Of a stretch of 64,000 nt of DNA, positions 8,337 to 17,290 are shown piece by piece. Made by a program: the position numbers and the translations under genes. The stretch lies in NCBI RefSeq assembly GCF_002087085.1, contig NZ_MWQY01000009.1, positions 1 to 64,000 of the forward strand, read 5' to 3'. Each line of letters opens with the position of its first letter. Within the stretch, counting starts at the first letter, position 1. The DNA is from Marispirochaeta aestuarii (lineage in GTDB: Bacteria > Spirochaetota > Spirochaetia > JC444 > Marispirochaetaceae). Under the pieces are notes generated by a model. The model saw nothing but the letters and a program-made list of their open reading frames with translations, was not told where the DNA came from and made no database searches.

Positions 8337-9167
8337 TTATTTGAGAGCTTCCATGGCTATATGGTCCATATCCGTGAATGTCTGGTTTTCGCCAACCATG
8401 CCCCAGATAAAAGCGTAGCGTCCGGTTCCGACGCCGGAATGGATCGACCAGCTGGGCATTATAAGCGCCTCCTTGTTTTTAACGATAATGTGCCTGGTTT
8501 CGGAGGGTTCCCCGATAAAATGGAATACCCGCGTGTTTTCCTCCATACCGAAGTAGAGATACACCTCCATTCGACGATCATGGGTATGGGCGGGCATGGT
8601 GTTCCAGATGGAGCCCTCTTTAAGCAGGGTCATCCCCATTACCAGCTGACAGCTCGCCACCACATCGGGATGCACATACTGGTGAATGGTCCGCTCATTC
8701 GATTCTTCCCGGGACCCGAGATTGACCTCTTTGGCATCCTTCAGGGTGATTATCCTGGAAGGACATGATTTGTGGGCCGGAGCGCTGTTGATATAAAAAT
8801 TCGCAGGATTATCGGAGGATCCGCTTTCGAAGCGGACCTCTTTCGTTCCCGCCCCAAGATAGAGCCCGTCCCGGGGGCCGAGCTTATAGGTCGTCTCTTC
8901 CGTGACGATTCTGCCCGGTCCCCCGATGTTGATGATCCCCGCCTCCCTTCGCTGGAAAAAGAAATCAGCCCCGAGTTCACTTCCCGCTTCAAGAGAAAGT
9001 GCCTCGTTGAGGGGTACCGCACTTCCGGCTATTATTCTGTCCACATGACTGTAGGTAAGGCGGATCTCTCCGGGGGCAAACAGGTCATCGATCAGAAAAT
9101 GCCTGCGCAGAGCCGATGTATCAAAGGTCTTCCCGTGTTCGGGATGTACTGCATAACGAACATCCAT
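8337..9167 (-). CDS. kduI: 5-dehydro-4-deoxy-D-glucuronate isomerase
   Basis: 276 residues, the usual KduI length. It is a zinc cupin, and the metal-site region reads MPAHTHDRRMEVYLYF (about 194-209), with histidines and a glutamate in family spacing. It converts 5-keto-4-deoxyuronate, the spontaneous product of unsaturated galacturonate from pectin or related uronans, to 2,5-diketo-3-deoxygluconate, the substrate of KduD next door. The start has AAGGAG 7 nt upstream. It follows the TRAP permease gene by 21 bp, which links uptake to breakdown. Confidence 0.93.
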   Translation of the reverse strand: MDVRYAVHPEHGKTFDTSALRRHFLIDDLFAPGEIRLTYSHVDRIIAGSAVPLNEALSLEAGSELGADFFFQRREAGIINIGGPGRIVTEETTYKLGPRDGLYLGAGTKEVRFESGSSDNPANFYINSAPAHKSCPSRIITLKDAKEVNLGSREESNERTIHQYVHPDVVASCQLVMGMTLLKEGSIWNTMPAHTHDRRMEVYLYFGMEENTRVFHFIGEPSETRHIIVKNKEALIMPSWSIHSGVGTGRYAFIWGMVGENQTFTDMDHIAMEALK

Positions 9168-9188
9168 TGTGTTCTCCTTGTAGAGTTA

Positions 9189-10466
9189 TTATTTCATCAA
9201 TAATTCCGGCAGCCACAGAGTTAACTGGGGAACAAAGCTGATGAGCAAAAGGGTTATCAAATTGGCCGCCAGAAACGGCATTGCACCATAGAAGATTTTT
9301 CCGATACGCAGCCCCGATATGGCAGAAGCAACATTGAGACACATTCCCACAGGCGGTGTAACAAGACCGACTGCCAGTCCGGAGATCAGAAGGACCCCGA
9401 ACTGCACGGGATTCATTCCGAAGCTCTGCACTATGGGCAGCAGTACCGGGGTCAGCAGAAGAATTGCGGGACTCACATCGATGAAGGTCCCTGAAACAAG
9501 GATTACCAGGTTTACAGCTATTATGATCCAGACCCCCGGCATATTCAGCTGGCTGATGAACATGGACAACTGCTGGGGTACATGCTCGATGGCAAGAATC
9601 CAGATATAGAGCTTTGACAGGGCAATTATTATCATGACATTGGCGCTTGTCATGATGGCATCCTTCATGAGTTTCGGGATTTTTTTGATCTTCAGGGTTC
9701 TGAATATTACGGTCCCCACGACAAAGGCATACAGAACACCTATTCCTGCGGATTCGGTGGCGGTGGCGATACCGAAAACCACGGAGCCGATCACAAAAAG
9801 GGGCATTATCAGGGCCAGGATCGCCCTGTTAAAGGTCTCGATCTTCTTTTTCTTATCAAGACTGAACTCCTCCCTGGGGAATTTCCTGAAGGAAGAAATT
9901 CCAACGGTTATAACCAGCATCAGAATGCCGATCATGAGCCCTGGAAACAGGCTTCCCAGGAAGAGCCGTCCAACGGACTCCTCGGCGGCCAGAGCATACA
10001 CGACCATCGGCACACTGGGGGGAATAATCATTCCCATGGTGGAGGAGGCAACGGTTATGCCGCTTGCAAATTCAGGAGAGTATCCCTTGTTCTCCATCTC
10101 CGGAATAAGAACGGCTCCGATGGATGCGGTATCGGATACTGAAGATCCGGAAATACCGCCGAAAATCATACTGGCCAGAACATTAACCAGTCCCAGACCA
10201 CCCCTGAGGCGTCCGACAAAGAGCAGGGAAAAATCGATAAGCCTGCGGGTAATACCTCCCTCGTTCATGAGAAAACCCATCAGACAGAAAAGGGGCAGGG
10301 CTATCATTGTATAGGAGTTCATCCCCGCGAACAGGCGCTGGGGCAGTATGGCAATCAGTTCCGGATGAATGAGAATAAAATAGAGGAAGGAAGAAATTCC
10401 CAGGGAATAGGCTATGGGAACACCGATAACAAGAAGAATCAGCAGGCTGATAAGGAGAACACTCAT
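9189..10466 (-). CDS. dctM: TRAP transporter large permease subunit (DctM)
   Basis: 425 residues with about twelve hydrophobic segments and the DctM-type signatures SGSSVSDTASIGAVLIPEM and PPSVPMVVYALAAEE. It is the ion-coupled membrane channel of a tripartite ATP-independent periplasmic transporter and works with DctQ and the binding protein DctP encoded just upstream. Its start overlaps the dctQ stop by 4 nt (ATGA), so translation is coupled. Given kduI and kduD in the same operon, the cargo is most likely an unsaturated uronate, galacturonate or related acid; this is inferred from context. Confidence 0.93.
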   Translation of the reverse strand: MSVLLISLLILLVIGVPIAYSLGISSFLYFILIHPELIAILPQRLFAGMNSYTMIALPLFCLMGFLMNEGGITRRLIDFSLLFVGRLRGGLGLVNVLASMIFGGISGSSVSDTASIGAVLIPEMENKGYSPEFASGITVASSTMGMIIPPSVPMVVYALAAEESVGRLFLGSLFPGLMIGILMLVITVGISSFRKFPREEFSLDKKKKIETFNRAILALIMPLFVIGSVVFGIATATESAGIGVLYAFVVGTVIFRTLKIKKIPKLMKDAIMTSANVMIIIALSKLYIWILAIEHVPQQLSMFISQLNMPGVWIIIAVNLVILVSGTFIDVSPAILLLTPVLLPIVQSFGMNPVQFGVLLISGLAVGLVTPPVGMCLNVASAISGLRIGKIFYGAMPFLAANLITLLLISFVPQLTLWLPELLMK

Positions 10467-10960
10467 GCTTCCTCTCCCTTTGCGGAATCATGAAACCGCC
10501 ATATTTTGTATATATCGTAAGCACAGTACAGTACTGCCAGGGAACAGCCGATGGGGACGCTGATCATCGCCACCCAGGACGGCAGCCTCAGTACCGGAGA
10601 AGCCGCGTCGCCGACCTTGGCAATCCAGGGAAAACTCAGGCGTAACAGGACGACATTGATTAACAGAACAAGAAGCAGAGAAAAGGTATCAACCACGGCC
10701 CGGGAAAACGGCGGCAGCTGATCGACAAAGTAGGTCACTTTGATATGGCTCCGCTTTCCCAGGGAGACCGCAGCGCCCAGCGCAGTAGTATAGATAAAGA
10801 GAAACTCCATGAGCTCATTACCTCCGACTATGGAGGTATTGAAAAGGTATCGCAGGATCACAAGCAGAATTGTCAAAAGCAGAATCAATCCGAAAAAGGC
10901 TGTGACAACAGCCTCCAGGAAAGAACTGATCTGTTTTTCAACGGCGGTTATTCCTTTCAT
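10463..10960 (-). CDS. dctQ: TRAP transporter small permease subunit (DctQ)
   Basis: 165 residues with four transmembrane segments (about 15-38, 48-66, 90-110 and 133-152) and the typical DctQ stretch GNELMEFLFIYTTALGAAVSLG followed by HIKVTYF. It forms the small membrane partner of DctM. It lies 82 bp after dctP, a gap that often carries a weak stem limiting expression of the permease relative to the binding protein, though I see no strong terminator here. Confidence 0.92.
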   Translation of the reverse strand: MKGITAVEKQISSFLEAVVTAFFGLILLLTILLVILRYLFNTSIVGGNELMEFLFIYTTALGAAVSLGKRSHIKVTYFVDQLPPFSRAVVDTFSLLLVLLINVVLLRLSFPWIAKVGDAASPVLRLPSWVAMISVPIGCSLAVLYCAYDIYKIWRFHDSAKGEEA

Positions 10961-11042
10961 AGATATTCAAACCTCGAAAACGAAATCGCTTTGATATGCC
11001 GCATCCCCGGACACAGGTCCGGAGATGCAGCGGTTTTGTGAT

Positions 11043-12062
11043 TTACTTATTTGCTATTGCAAGAACTTCGTTGATCTCGTCCCAGGTAAAAAGCCCTTCA
11101 TCCACATAGCCCTGCCATACCGGCTTGACAGCTTTTACGAAGCCTTCCCGGGCAGCGGAATCGATTTCGTTTACTTCCAGTTTTTCCTGCAGAACCAGGT
11201 AATAGTCCTTTTCGGAACTCAGCCACAGTTCGTTGGAATAGTCCATGGTGGCCTCTGCAACGGAATCGAATACTGCTTTCAGATCTTCGGGCAGGGACTT
11301 ATACCAGTCCGGATTCACATAGAAGGGATCGGGATGCACCTGCCAGTTGACAACTGAGAGATAGCGCTGGGGTTCATAGAACTTCATGTCCACGGTGTTG
11401 GAAAAGGGGTTTTCCTGTCCGTCGACCACACCGGTTTTCAGGGCCATATAGGTTTCGGTGTAGGCAACCTGCTGAGGGTTTGCACCAATAGCTTTAAAGG
11501 TTTTGATGGTCATATCTATGGGAGGCGTCCTCATCTTGAGGCCGCGAACATCCTCTACAGTTCTGATGGGGCGTTTGCTGTTGGTAATGTTTCTGAATCC
11601 TCCGGCTACACCGGTTGCGGGTATATAGAGCCCGTTCTCCATGGCGCTTTCGTTGACTTTGGCTCCAAAATCACTGTTCATAACCTTGAGAACCTGATCG
11701 ATATTTTCGAACATAAAGGGCAGGGTATAAATCAGATACATGCCGCTGGCCCTCTCAAAAAGTCCGCCCCGGCATCCCTGAATAGTGCCGATTTTTACCT
11801 GGTCAAGAACTTCAGCTTCAGTTCCGAGGACGCCGCCGGTATACAGCTCAACCTTTATACGTCCATTACTGGCTTTTTCCAGCTTGTCCTTGAAAAAGAA
11901 CATGGACTGACTTCGGGGGTGGGAATCTGATTGTGAATTGGAATATTTAAAGACATAGGTTTTTTCAGCAGCAGCGCTTTCACTCTCCTTTTGACCTTCC
12001 GCCATCAGTACGACGGAAAACACCAGACTCAGCACACAGACGAACAGAACAATTTTTTTCAT
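11043..12062 (-). CDS. dctP: TRAP transporter periplasmic solute-binding protein (DctP)
   Basis: 339 residues with a signal peptide (MKK, then hydrophobic to about residue 20) followed by the DctP fold. Family landmarks are LTLPFMFEN-like YTLPFMFEN, the ligand-carboxylate arginine region GLKMRTPPIDM (about 178-188), and GVVDGQENP. It captures an organic acid in the periplasm and delivers it to DctQM. It is the first gene of the operon, with AAAGGAG before the ATG and a consensus promoter about 60 bp upstream. Its cargo is inferred to be a uronate from kduI/kduD in the same transcript. Confidence 0.93.
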   Translation of the reverse strand: MKKIVLFVCVLSLVFSVVLMAEGQKESESAAAEKTYVFKYSNSQSDSHPRSQSMFFFKDKLEKASNGRIKVELYTGGVLGTEAEVLDQVKIGTIQGCRGGLFERASGMYLIYTLPFMFENIDQVLKVMNSDFGAKVNESAMENGLYIPATGVAGGFRNITNSKRPIRTVEDVRGLKMRTPPIDMTIKTFKAIGANPQQVAYTETYMALKTGVVDGQENPFSNTVDMKFYEPQRYLSVVNWQVHPDPFYVNPDWYKSLPEDLKAVFDSVAEATMDYSNELWLSSEKDYYLVLQEKLEVNEIDSAAREGFVKAVKPVWQGYVDEGLFTWDEINEVLAIANK

Positions 12063-12107
12063 CTCTTCTCTCCTTTGGATTTATGTTCCATTATGTGATA
12101 CATACAT

Positions 12108-12120
12108 TCCACATCGTGGA
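12108..12120 (-). promoter_or_regulatory. Small inverted repeat in the dctP 5' untranslated region
   Basis: TCCAC-ATC-GTGGA at 12108..12120 lies between the operon promoter and the dctP ribosome site. It could be a second operator half, or a weak hairpin near the 5' end of the mRNA. Only the symmetry is seen; no protein partner is known. Confidence 0.4.
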
Positions 12121-12123
12121 CTT

Positions 12124-12154
12124 CTCATTATACTATAATGAGACTTAGTGTCAA
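12124..12154 (-). promoter_or_regulatory. Promoter and palindromic operator of the dctPQM-kduID-iclR operon
   Basis: On the minus strand TTGACA (12154 to 12149) and TATAAT (12132 to 12127), both perfect consensus, are separated by 16 bp. A perfect 19-bp palindrome, CTCATTATA-C-TATAATGAG at 12124..12142, covers the -10 and half of the spacer. A repressor sitting there would block RNA polymerase outright. The natural candidate is the IclR-family protein encoded at the end of the operon. A promoter this strong needs a repressor to be regulated at all. Confidence 0.85.
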
Positions 12155-12219
12155 GAAAAAAAGAGAAAATAACTGAAGTCAGGATTATAAAGAGGAGGTT
12201 CCGGTAAGATCAGGAATTA

Positions 12220-13725
12220 TCAGGCACCTGTCTGTAAAGCGATCCTGAGCCCGTCAACCGCGGAACTCATAATGCCTCCGGCAGAACCGCTGCCTTCACC
12301 GGCGATATAGAGCCCCGGAATGCCGAGAACTTCTCCTGAATCACTGCGCAGGATTTTCAGAGCGGCGGAACTTGTCGTTTCGAGGCCCAGAATAAGACCG
12401 GTATCAAAACCCCTGATCTGCCGGGCAAAGCGGGATATCCCGTCGGAAAGATCCTGCAGAAGCCATTCGGGGTAGAGCTGCCGATAGTCCAGAGGAACTA
12501 CAGGAAAAGGAAAACTCGATTGCGGCAGAGAGCTGTAGAGCCGGCCCCCGGGGAGTCCCGGCGGAAGGGTCCCGGGAACCTGATATGCCCCAAGATGCTC
12601 AAAGGCCCGGGCTTCCAGAGCTTCAAGACTGTCCAGCACCGCCATGGGAGTATCGGCTTTCGGGAAGATTTCCTCAGGCTTAACAGCTGCCAGGACCGCT
12701 GCGTTGGACCAGGGGCTGCTGCGCTCATACATGGACACCCCGTTTACGATGTTGAGCCCTTCCCTCCAGGCCGCAGGAACCACAAAACCACCGGGGCACA
12801 TACAGAAGGTGTAGATTCCCCGTCCCGACTCCGCTTTCGCCGCCAAACGATACTCGGCAGCCTTGAGGCCCGGGACCGACTCCCTCCCCCACTGGGCACG
12901 GTTGATCAGTTCCCGGGGATGTTCGATCCTGAAGCCCAGGGAAAAGCCCTTGCTCTGAAACCCGGCGCCCCGGGCATAGAGTCTGCGGAAGAGGGGAAAC
13001 GCCGAATGCCCCGGGGCCAGAAGGGTGTAATCCGCGGGGAACTCATCAGTATCGGTTCTTACCCCCGAACAGCGGCCCCTGTGCATGAGCAGGTCGACAA
13101 CACGCTGTCGGAAGCGCACATCCACGCCCCTCTCCAGCAGATCCTGTCGCCCCTGCTGTACCAGGGTAAAGAGATTGTTGCTTCCAATGTGCGGATGAGC
13201 CATCCAGAGGATCTCCTCCGGGGCACCGTACTGCACGTAGCGGAGGCGGATATACTCCCGCTCCATGGATATATGTTTGGTACGGCTTGTCAGTTTTCCG
13301 TCAGAGAAGGTCCCCGCCCCGCCCTCTCCGAAGGCGTAATTCGATCTGTCCAGAAGGGGTCCGCCCTTCTCAAAGGAGAGGATATCTCCGCGGCGCTCCC
13401 GGGCCGGGGGGCCCTGTTCCAGCAGGGTAACGGAGAAACCTGCACGATTCAGAATATCAGCAGCAAAGAACCCGGCGGGGCCGGAGCCCACCACCACGGC
13501 CCTTCCCCGCCCCTGACGGCGCGCCACAGGAAGAAGATGCTCCGGGGAGGGAGATACAGGAAGGACACCGGTTGAAATCCGGTATTTCCAGAAGAGCTTC
13601 GGCTTCCTGCGGGCGTCCAGGCTCTGCCTGAGGATGCGGTAGGGTCCGGTTCCGAACCTTTGTCGTATTGTACGGTCGAGGTCCTCCCTGGAGGAACCTG
13701 CCGGCAGGCTTATCTCTGTTTCCAT
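12220..13725 (-). CDS. FAD-dependent oxidoreductase (COG2509-type flavoprotein)
   Basis: 501 residues. An N-terminal stretch of about 85 residues precedes a Rossmann FAD site VVGSGPAGFFAADIL (about 77-91) and VTLLEQG. A long middle region has FGEGGAGTFSDGKLTSR and a C-terminal block GLYIAGEGSGSAGGIMSSAVDG that closes the FAD site. This matches a widespread group of uncharacterised FAD-dependent dehydrogenases whose substrate is unknown. It precedes nothing obviously related; the alpha/beta hydrolase gene ends 12 bp upstream, so the run from 17263 to 12220 may be one transcript. Confidence 0.85.
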   Translation of the reverse strand: METEISLPAGSSREDLDRTIRQRFGTGPYRILRQSLDARRKPKLFWKYRISTGVLPVSPSPEHLLPVARRQGRGRAVVVGSGPAGFFAADILNRAGFSVTLLEQGPPARERRGDILSFEKGGPLLDRSNYAFGEGGAGTFSDGKLTSRTKHISMEREYIRLRYVQYGAPEEILWMAHPHIGSNNLFTLVQQGRQDLLERGVDVRFRQRVVDLLMHRGRCSGVRTDTDEFPADYTLLAPGHSAFPLFRRLYARGAGFQSKGFSLGFRIEHPRELINRAQWGRESVPGLKAAEYRLAAKAESGRGIYTFCMCPGGFVVPAAWREGLNIVNGVSMYERSSPWSNAAVLAAVKPEEIFPKADTPMAVLDSLEALEARAFEHLGAYQVPGTLPPGLPGGRLYSSLPQSSFPFPVVPLDYRQLYPEWLLQDLSDGISRFARQIRGFDTGLILGLETTSSAALKILRSDSGEVLGIPGLYIAGEGSGSAGGIMSSAVDGLRIALQTGA

Positions 13726-13737
13726 CGGGCACCCCGC

Positions 13738-14499
13738 CTAGAGTAAACCGCGCACCAGTCCGGCGACATTTTCCGATTGCTCCGCGTGGACCCAGTGGCT
13801 GGCACCTTCAAGGGTCTCAATCCGGAAATCGGGAAAACAGCCCTGAAGGAGAGGCAAATCCTCGTCCAGGATATAATCCGATGCACCGCCCCGAATAAAA
13901 AGGACCCTGCCATGGTAGCTTCGGGAGGATTGGGGAAAATCCAGGAGTTTTTCAAGATTATTCTGAATCCCTTCAATGTTGAGCCGCAGGGAAAAGCCGT
14001 CATCTTTTTCGGATACCATATTCTTCAGCAGGAAACGGGCGACCGCCGGATTCCCCAGCCTTTTTATCATCCACTGTTCGGCTTCGGAACGCTGTGTAAA
14101 CTCCCCGAGGGGCAGCTCGGCGAGGGCCCGGACCTCCCGTTCCAGCCGGGGAGGATACCTTTTGGGAGCTATATCCTCAACCACCAGGGCTCGAAGCAGC
14201 TCAGGCCGGGAAAGAGCAAGCTCCATGGCTGTCTTGCCGCCGACGGAATGGCCGAACACCATTGCCGGAGCGATTCCGGTCTCTTCGATAAAAGCAGCCA
14301 GGTCTGCCGCCATCACCTGGTAGCTCATGTCCGGATCATGAAAGGATTCCCCATGGTTCCGCAGATCCGGCGCGTAGACAGTAAAATCGTCGGAAAGTTT
14401 ACGGGAAAGCCCGTGAAAGTTCTCCTTTGAGGCAAAAAGTCCGTGGAGAAGGACCAGCGGAACCTGCCCAGTACCAGACTTTTTATATGCAAGGTTCAC
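13738..14499 (-). CDS. Alpha/beta-fold hydrolase (YbfF-like esterase)
   Basis: 253 residues. The oxyanion region LLHGLFASKENF (about 18-29), DLRNHGES (about 46-53), the nucleophile elbow GHSVGG (Ser about 85) and a C-terminal GASHWVHAEQ with the catalytic His are all in place. The general look is of the YbfF and proline-iminopeptidase-related esterases; the substrate is unknown. The GTG start overlaps the stop of the preceding HAD gene as GTGA, so the two are translationally coupled. Confidence 0.88.
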   Translation of the reverse strand: MNLAYKKSGTGQVPLVLLHGLFASKENFHGLSRKLSDDFTVYAPDLRNHGESFHDPDMSYQVMAADLAAFIEETGIAPAMVFGHSVGGKTAMELALSRPELLRALVVEDIAPKRYPPRLEREVRALAELPLGEFTQRSEAEQWMIKRLGNPAVARFLLKNMVSEKDDGFSLRLNIEGIQNNLEKLLDFPQSSRSYHGRVLFIRGGASDYILDEDLPLLQGCFPDFRIETLEGASHWVHAEQSENVAGLVRGLL

Positions 14500-15287
14500 A
14501 AAAAGGCACCCACATTGTCGAGAATAAAGTGGGGACTGTAGGCAAACTCGGCGATTTCATCCCGGGAGGTCACCCCGGACAGAACAAGCAGGGTATCGAT
14601 TTCCGACTCAATCCCCGCAATGATATCAGTATCCATCCGGTCTCCGATGATTATGGACTCTTCCCTGCGGCATCCCAGCTTTTTCAGGGCGTGGCGCATC
14701 ATAAGGGGATTGGGCTTACCCACAAAGTAGGCCTTGGAACCCGTGGCGAGCTCAATGGGAGCAATCAGCGAGCCCGTACCTGGTACAATCCCGACCTCCG
14801 CCGGTCCCGAAACATCCGGATTTGTACCGATCAGACGCGCCCCGTTAAGTACCAGGTTTATGGCTTTCTGCAGGGTATCAAAGGTATAGGAATGGGATTC
14901 ACCCACCACTACATAATCCGGGTTGACGTTGTTCATCGAGAAGCCCGCATCATAAAGAGCATTGATAAGTCCCGCCTCACCGATTACAAAGGCACTGCCA
15001 CCGGGAGACTGGCTTTTTAGAAAAGCGGCGGTAGAGAGGGCGCTGGTATAAAAATGTTCTTCCGAAACATCTATCCCCAGGCGCGCGAGCTTCTGATCGA
15101 GCTCCTTGGGTGAGCGTTCTGATGAGTTGGTAAGAAACAGAAACTGCTTTTTCTCCTGTCTCAGCCAGGCGACGAACTCCCTGGCCCCCGGAAGCAGACG
15201 GTTTCCGTGGTAAAGAACGCCGTCCATGTCGCATATAAAACCCTGCTTGTTCCGGATCGTCTCTATGTCTCTGGTTGTCACGTTCAT
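14496..15287 (-). CDS. HAD-IIA family sugar-phosphate phosphatase (NagD-like)
   Basis: 263 residues. Motif I is DMDGVLYHG (about 20-28), the motif II region is LFLTNSSE (about 50-57), there is a C2-type cap in the middle, then GKPNPLMM and motif IV GDRMDTDIIAG. This is the NagD and 4-nitrophenylphosphatase group of HAD phosphatases; substrate unknown. Its start codon overlaps the ispH stop codon by one base and its stop overlaps the next gene, so ispH, this gene and the hydrolase form a coupled set. Confidence 0.9.
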   Translation of the reverse strand: MNVTTRDIETIRNKQGFICDMDGVLYHGNRLLPGAREFVAWLRQEKKQFLFLTNSSERSPKELDQKLARLGIDVSEEHFYTSALSTAAFLKSQSPGGSAFVIGEAGLINALYDAGFSMNNVNPDYVVVGESHSYTFDTLQKAINLVLNGARLIGTNPDVSGPAEVGIVPGTGSLIAPIELATGSKAYFVGKPNPLMMRHALKKLGCRREESIIIGDRMDTDIIAGIESEIDTLLVLSGVTSRDEIAEFAYSPHFILDNVGAFL

Positions 15288-16141
15288 TACTTTTCTCCCT
15301 GCAGTTCAAGGATACGGTCCGCTGTTTGATGTATGCTTTCATCCGGAGTGGAAGCTCCTGCGCTTATGCCGACGGTCTTCAGCTCTCCCACCTCTGGCGG
15401 CACGTCACCGGGCCCTTCAACATGCCATGCGGGAATTCCCGTGGACAGGGCAAGTTCGTAGAGTCTGCGTGTATTGGCGCTGTTTTTTCCGCCGATCACC
15501 ACGATGCCGTCCACCTCCTGTGCAAGCTGCCGTACCGCTTCCTGCCGTGACCGGGTAGCGGGACAGATGGAAGTCTCAACCCGGCAGTCCTCCACCCTGG
15601 AACAGATTATTTCGGCGATCTTCCCGTAGATCTCCTCATCGAAGGTGGTTTGTGCAATCAGGGTTACCTTCGTGTTGAGACTCACACTGCGGGCACCCTG
15701 GAGGTCGGCAATAACCTTTGCAGACGCAGGATTGGCAAGAGACCCCGCCACGGCAAGCATTTCACCATGCCCGGCGTCCCCCACCAGAAGGACCTGTCTC
15801 CCCTCTGCCTCTGCCTGACGGGCTTTACGGATTGAAAGAGCAACCTTGGGACAGGTTGCATCCACGATCCAGGCTCCCCGTTCTTCCAGGGAACGTCTGA
15901 CCCCGCCGGGAACCCCATGGGCCCGGATGACGACCCGGTCCCCCCGCTGTGCCTCCGCAGGATCCTTTATGCTGCGGACCCCCCTGGCCTCGTAGGATGC
16001 GACCACCTGGGGATTGTGAATAAGAGGGCCGTAAGTGGCCAGAGGCCCCGATTTATCCTTGTCCAGTTCCTTCTCTATCAGAGCGACCGCCCTGCGGACA
16101 CCCATGCAAAAGCCCATCTCCCGGGCAAAAATTACAGACAT
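15287..16141 (-). CDS. ispH: 4-hydroxy-3-methylbut-2-enyl diphosphate reductase
   Basis: 284 residues. This [4Fe-4S] enzyme makes isopentenyl and dimethylallyl diphosphate in the last step of the MEP pathway. The three cluster cysteines are Cys12 (FCMGVRRAV), the Cys in DATCPKV (about 96) and the Cys in ETSICPATRSRQ (about 192). The substrate motif TYGPLIHNPQVV and the C-terminal GISAGASTPD are present. It starts 24 bp after the KamA-type gene ends. Confidence 0.95.
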   Translation of the reverse strand: MSVIFAREMGFCMGVRRAVALIEKELDKDKSGPLATYGPLIHNPQVVASYEARGVRSIKDPAEAQRGDRVVIRAHGVPGGVRRSLEERGAWIVDATCPKVALSIRKARQAEAEGRQVLLVGDAGHGEMLAVAGSLANPASAKVIADLQGARSVSLNTKVTLIAQTTFDEEIYGKIAEIICSRVEDCRVETSICPATRSRQEAVRQLAQEVDGIVVIGGKNSANTRRLYELALSTGIPAWHVEGPGDVPPEVGELKTVGISAGASTPDESIHQTADRILELQGEK

Positions 16142-16165
16142 ATTTCTTCCTTCCGGCTGTACCGG

Positions 16166-17263
16166 CTATACCGGCTCCTCAGGGTACCTGAAGATCCTGC
16201 CGTCGATACTGCGAATATGATACTCACCGTCATGAAGCCCGGCAATAGCTTCAGCCCCAAGACGCACCTTGCCGCCGCCTCCCGGGAGATCCACAGCGTA
16301 AGCGGGAAGGGCCAGCCCGGAAACCATTGAACTCAGTTCCCGGAAAATACTGAGCCCCCGGGAAAGGGGAACCCGCAGATGCGAGGTTCCGGGAGCCAGA
16401 TCTCCCTGAAAAAGATAGTAGGGTTTTACCCCCGCGGCAACAAGTCCACGGAAAAGCTTTGCCAGAATCTCCGGATCATCATTCACACCCTTGAGAAGCA
16501 CACTCTGGCTCAGCATCGGAATCCCCCGCTTCGCCAGCAGATCGACTGCCGCAAGAAACTCCGGACTGATCTCCGCGGGATGGTTTATATGGATGACCTG
16601 CCATACCCTGGGACCGGAGGAGAGAATCCCGGCGAGAGCGGCGGTAATCCGCGACGGAAGAACCACCGGGATACGGCTGGAAAGCCGAAGAGAACGAACA
16701 CTGCCGGCATTGCCCAGGATCCCGATAATGGAATCAAGCTTCCTGTCCGGCAGCATCAGCGGGTCGCCCCCGGACAGGATCACCTCCCTCACTTCGGGAT
16801 GGCTTTCGAGATAGTCCTTTACAGCCCGGATCTCTTCGTCCCCCAGTACACCCCGGTTCTCCCCGGTAAAACGACGCCGGAAACAGTACCGGCAGTAAAG
16901 GGCGCAGGCATCGGTAAGGAGCACGAGCACCCGGTCCCGGTAACGGTGTATGCAGCGGTGGACGACCTCGTAGGGTTCTTCGTGCAGGGGATCTGGCGTT
17001 TCGTAATCCAGGACCGTCCATTCCTCGCCCCGGGGTATGGCCATACGGCGCAGGGCCCCGGAGAGATCCTTTTTCATGAGTTTGAGGTAATGGGGGGTGA
17101 TACGCAGGGGGAGCCCCGGATTCTCCTTCCCCGACCTGAGCCAGGCCTCTTCTTCGGGGCGGAGGGGGACAGACTCTCTCAGGATCTCAATATTTTCAAT
17201 AGCCTTAACCGGGGTGTTACCAGAATTTCCCATACCCCCCGGAAGGTACCATGGATTGACCAT
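16166..17263 (-). CDS. KamA-family radical SAM enzyme (lysine 2,3-aminomutase or EF-P lysine mutase)
   Basis: 365 residues. The radical SAM cluster motif C-x3-C-x2-C is in DACALYCRYCFRR (about 117-129), followed by SGGDPLMLP (SAM binding). The two lysine-binding aspartates of the family are kept in QGDLAPGTSHLR and VDLPGGGGK. At 365 residues it is between EpmB (about 340), which prepares beta-lysine for elongation factor P, and clostridial lysine 2,3-aminomutase (about 415). No epmA or efp gene is in the window, so the choice stays open. It is divergent from the patatin gene with only 27 bp between them. Confidence 0.85.
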   Translation of the reverse strand: MVNPWYLPGGMGNSGNTPVKAIENIEILRESVPLRPEEEAWLRSGKENPGLPLRITPHYLKLMKKDLSGALRRMAIPRGEEWTVLDYETPDPLHEEPYEVVHRCIHRYRDRVLVLLTDACALYCRYCFRRRFTGENRGVLGDEEIRAVKDYLESHPEVREVILSGGDPLMLPDRKLDSIIGILGNAGSVRSLRLSSRIPVVLPSRITAALAGILSSGPRVWQVIHINHPAEISPEFLAAVDLLAKRGIPMLSQSVLLKGVNDDPEILAKLFRGLVAAGVKPYYLFQGDLAPGTSHLRVPLSRGLSIFRELSSMVSGLALPAYAVDLPGGGGKVRLGAEAIAGLHDGEYHIRSIDGRIFRYPEEPV

Positions 17264-17290
17264 CCCTTCTACTCCCTGTAGCCTGTTTCC

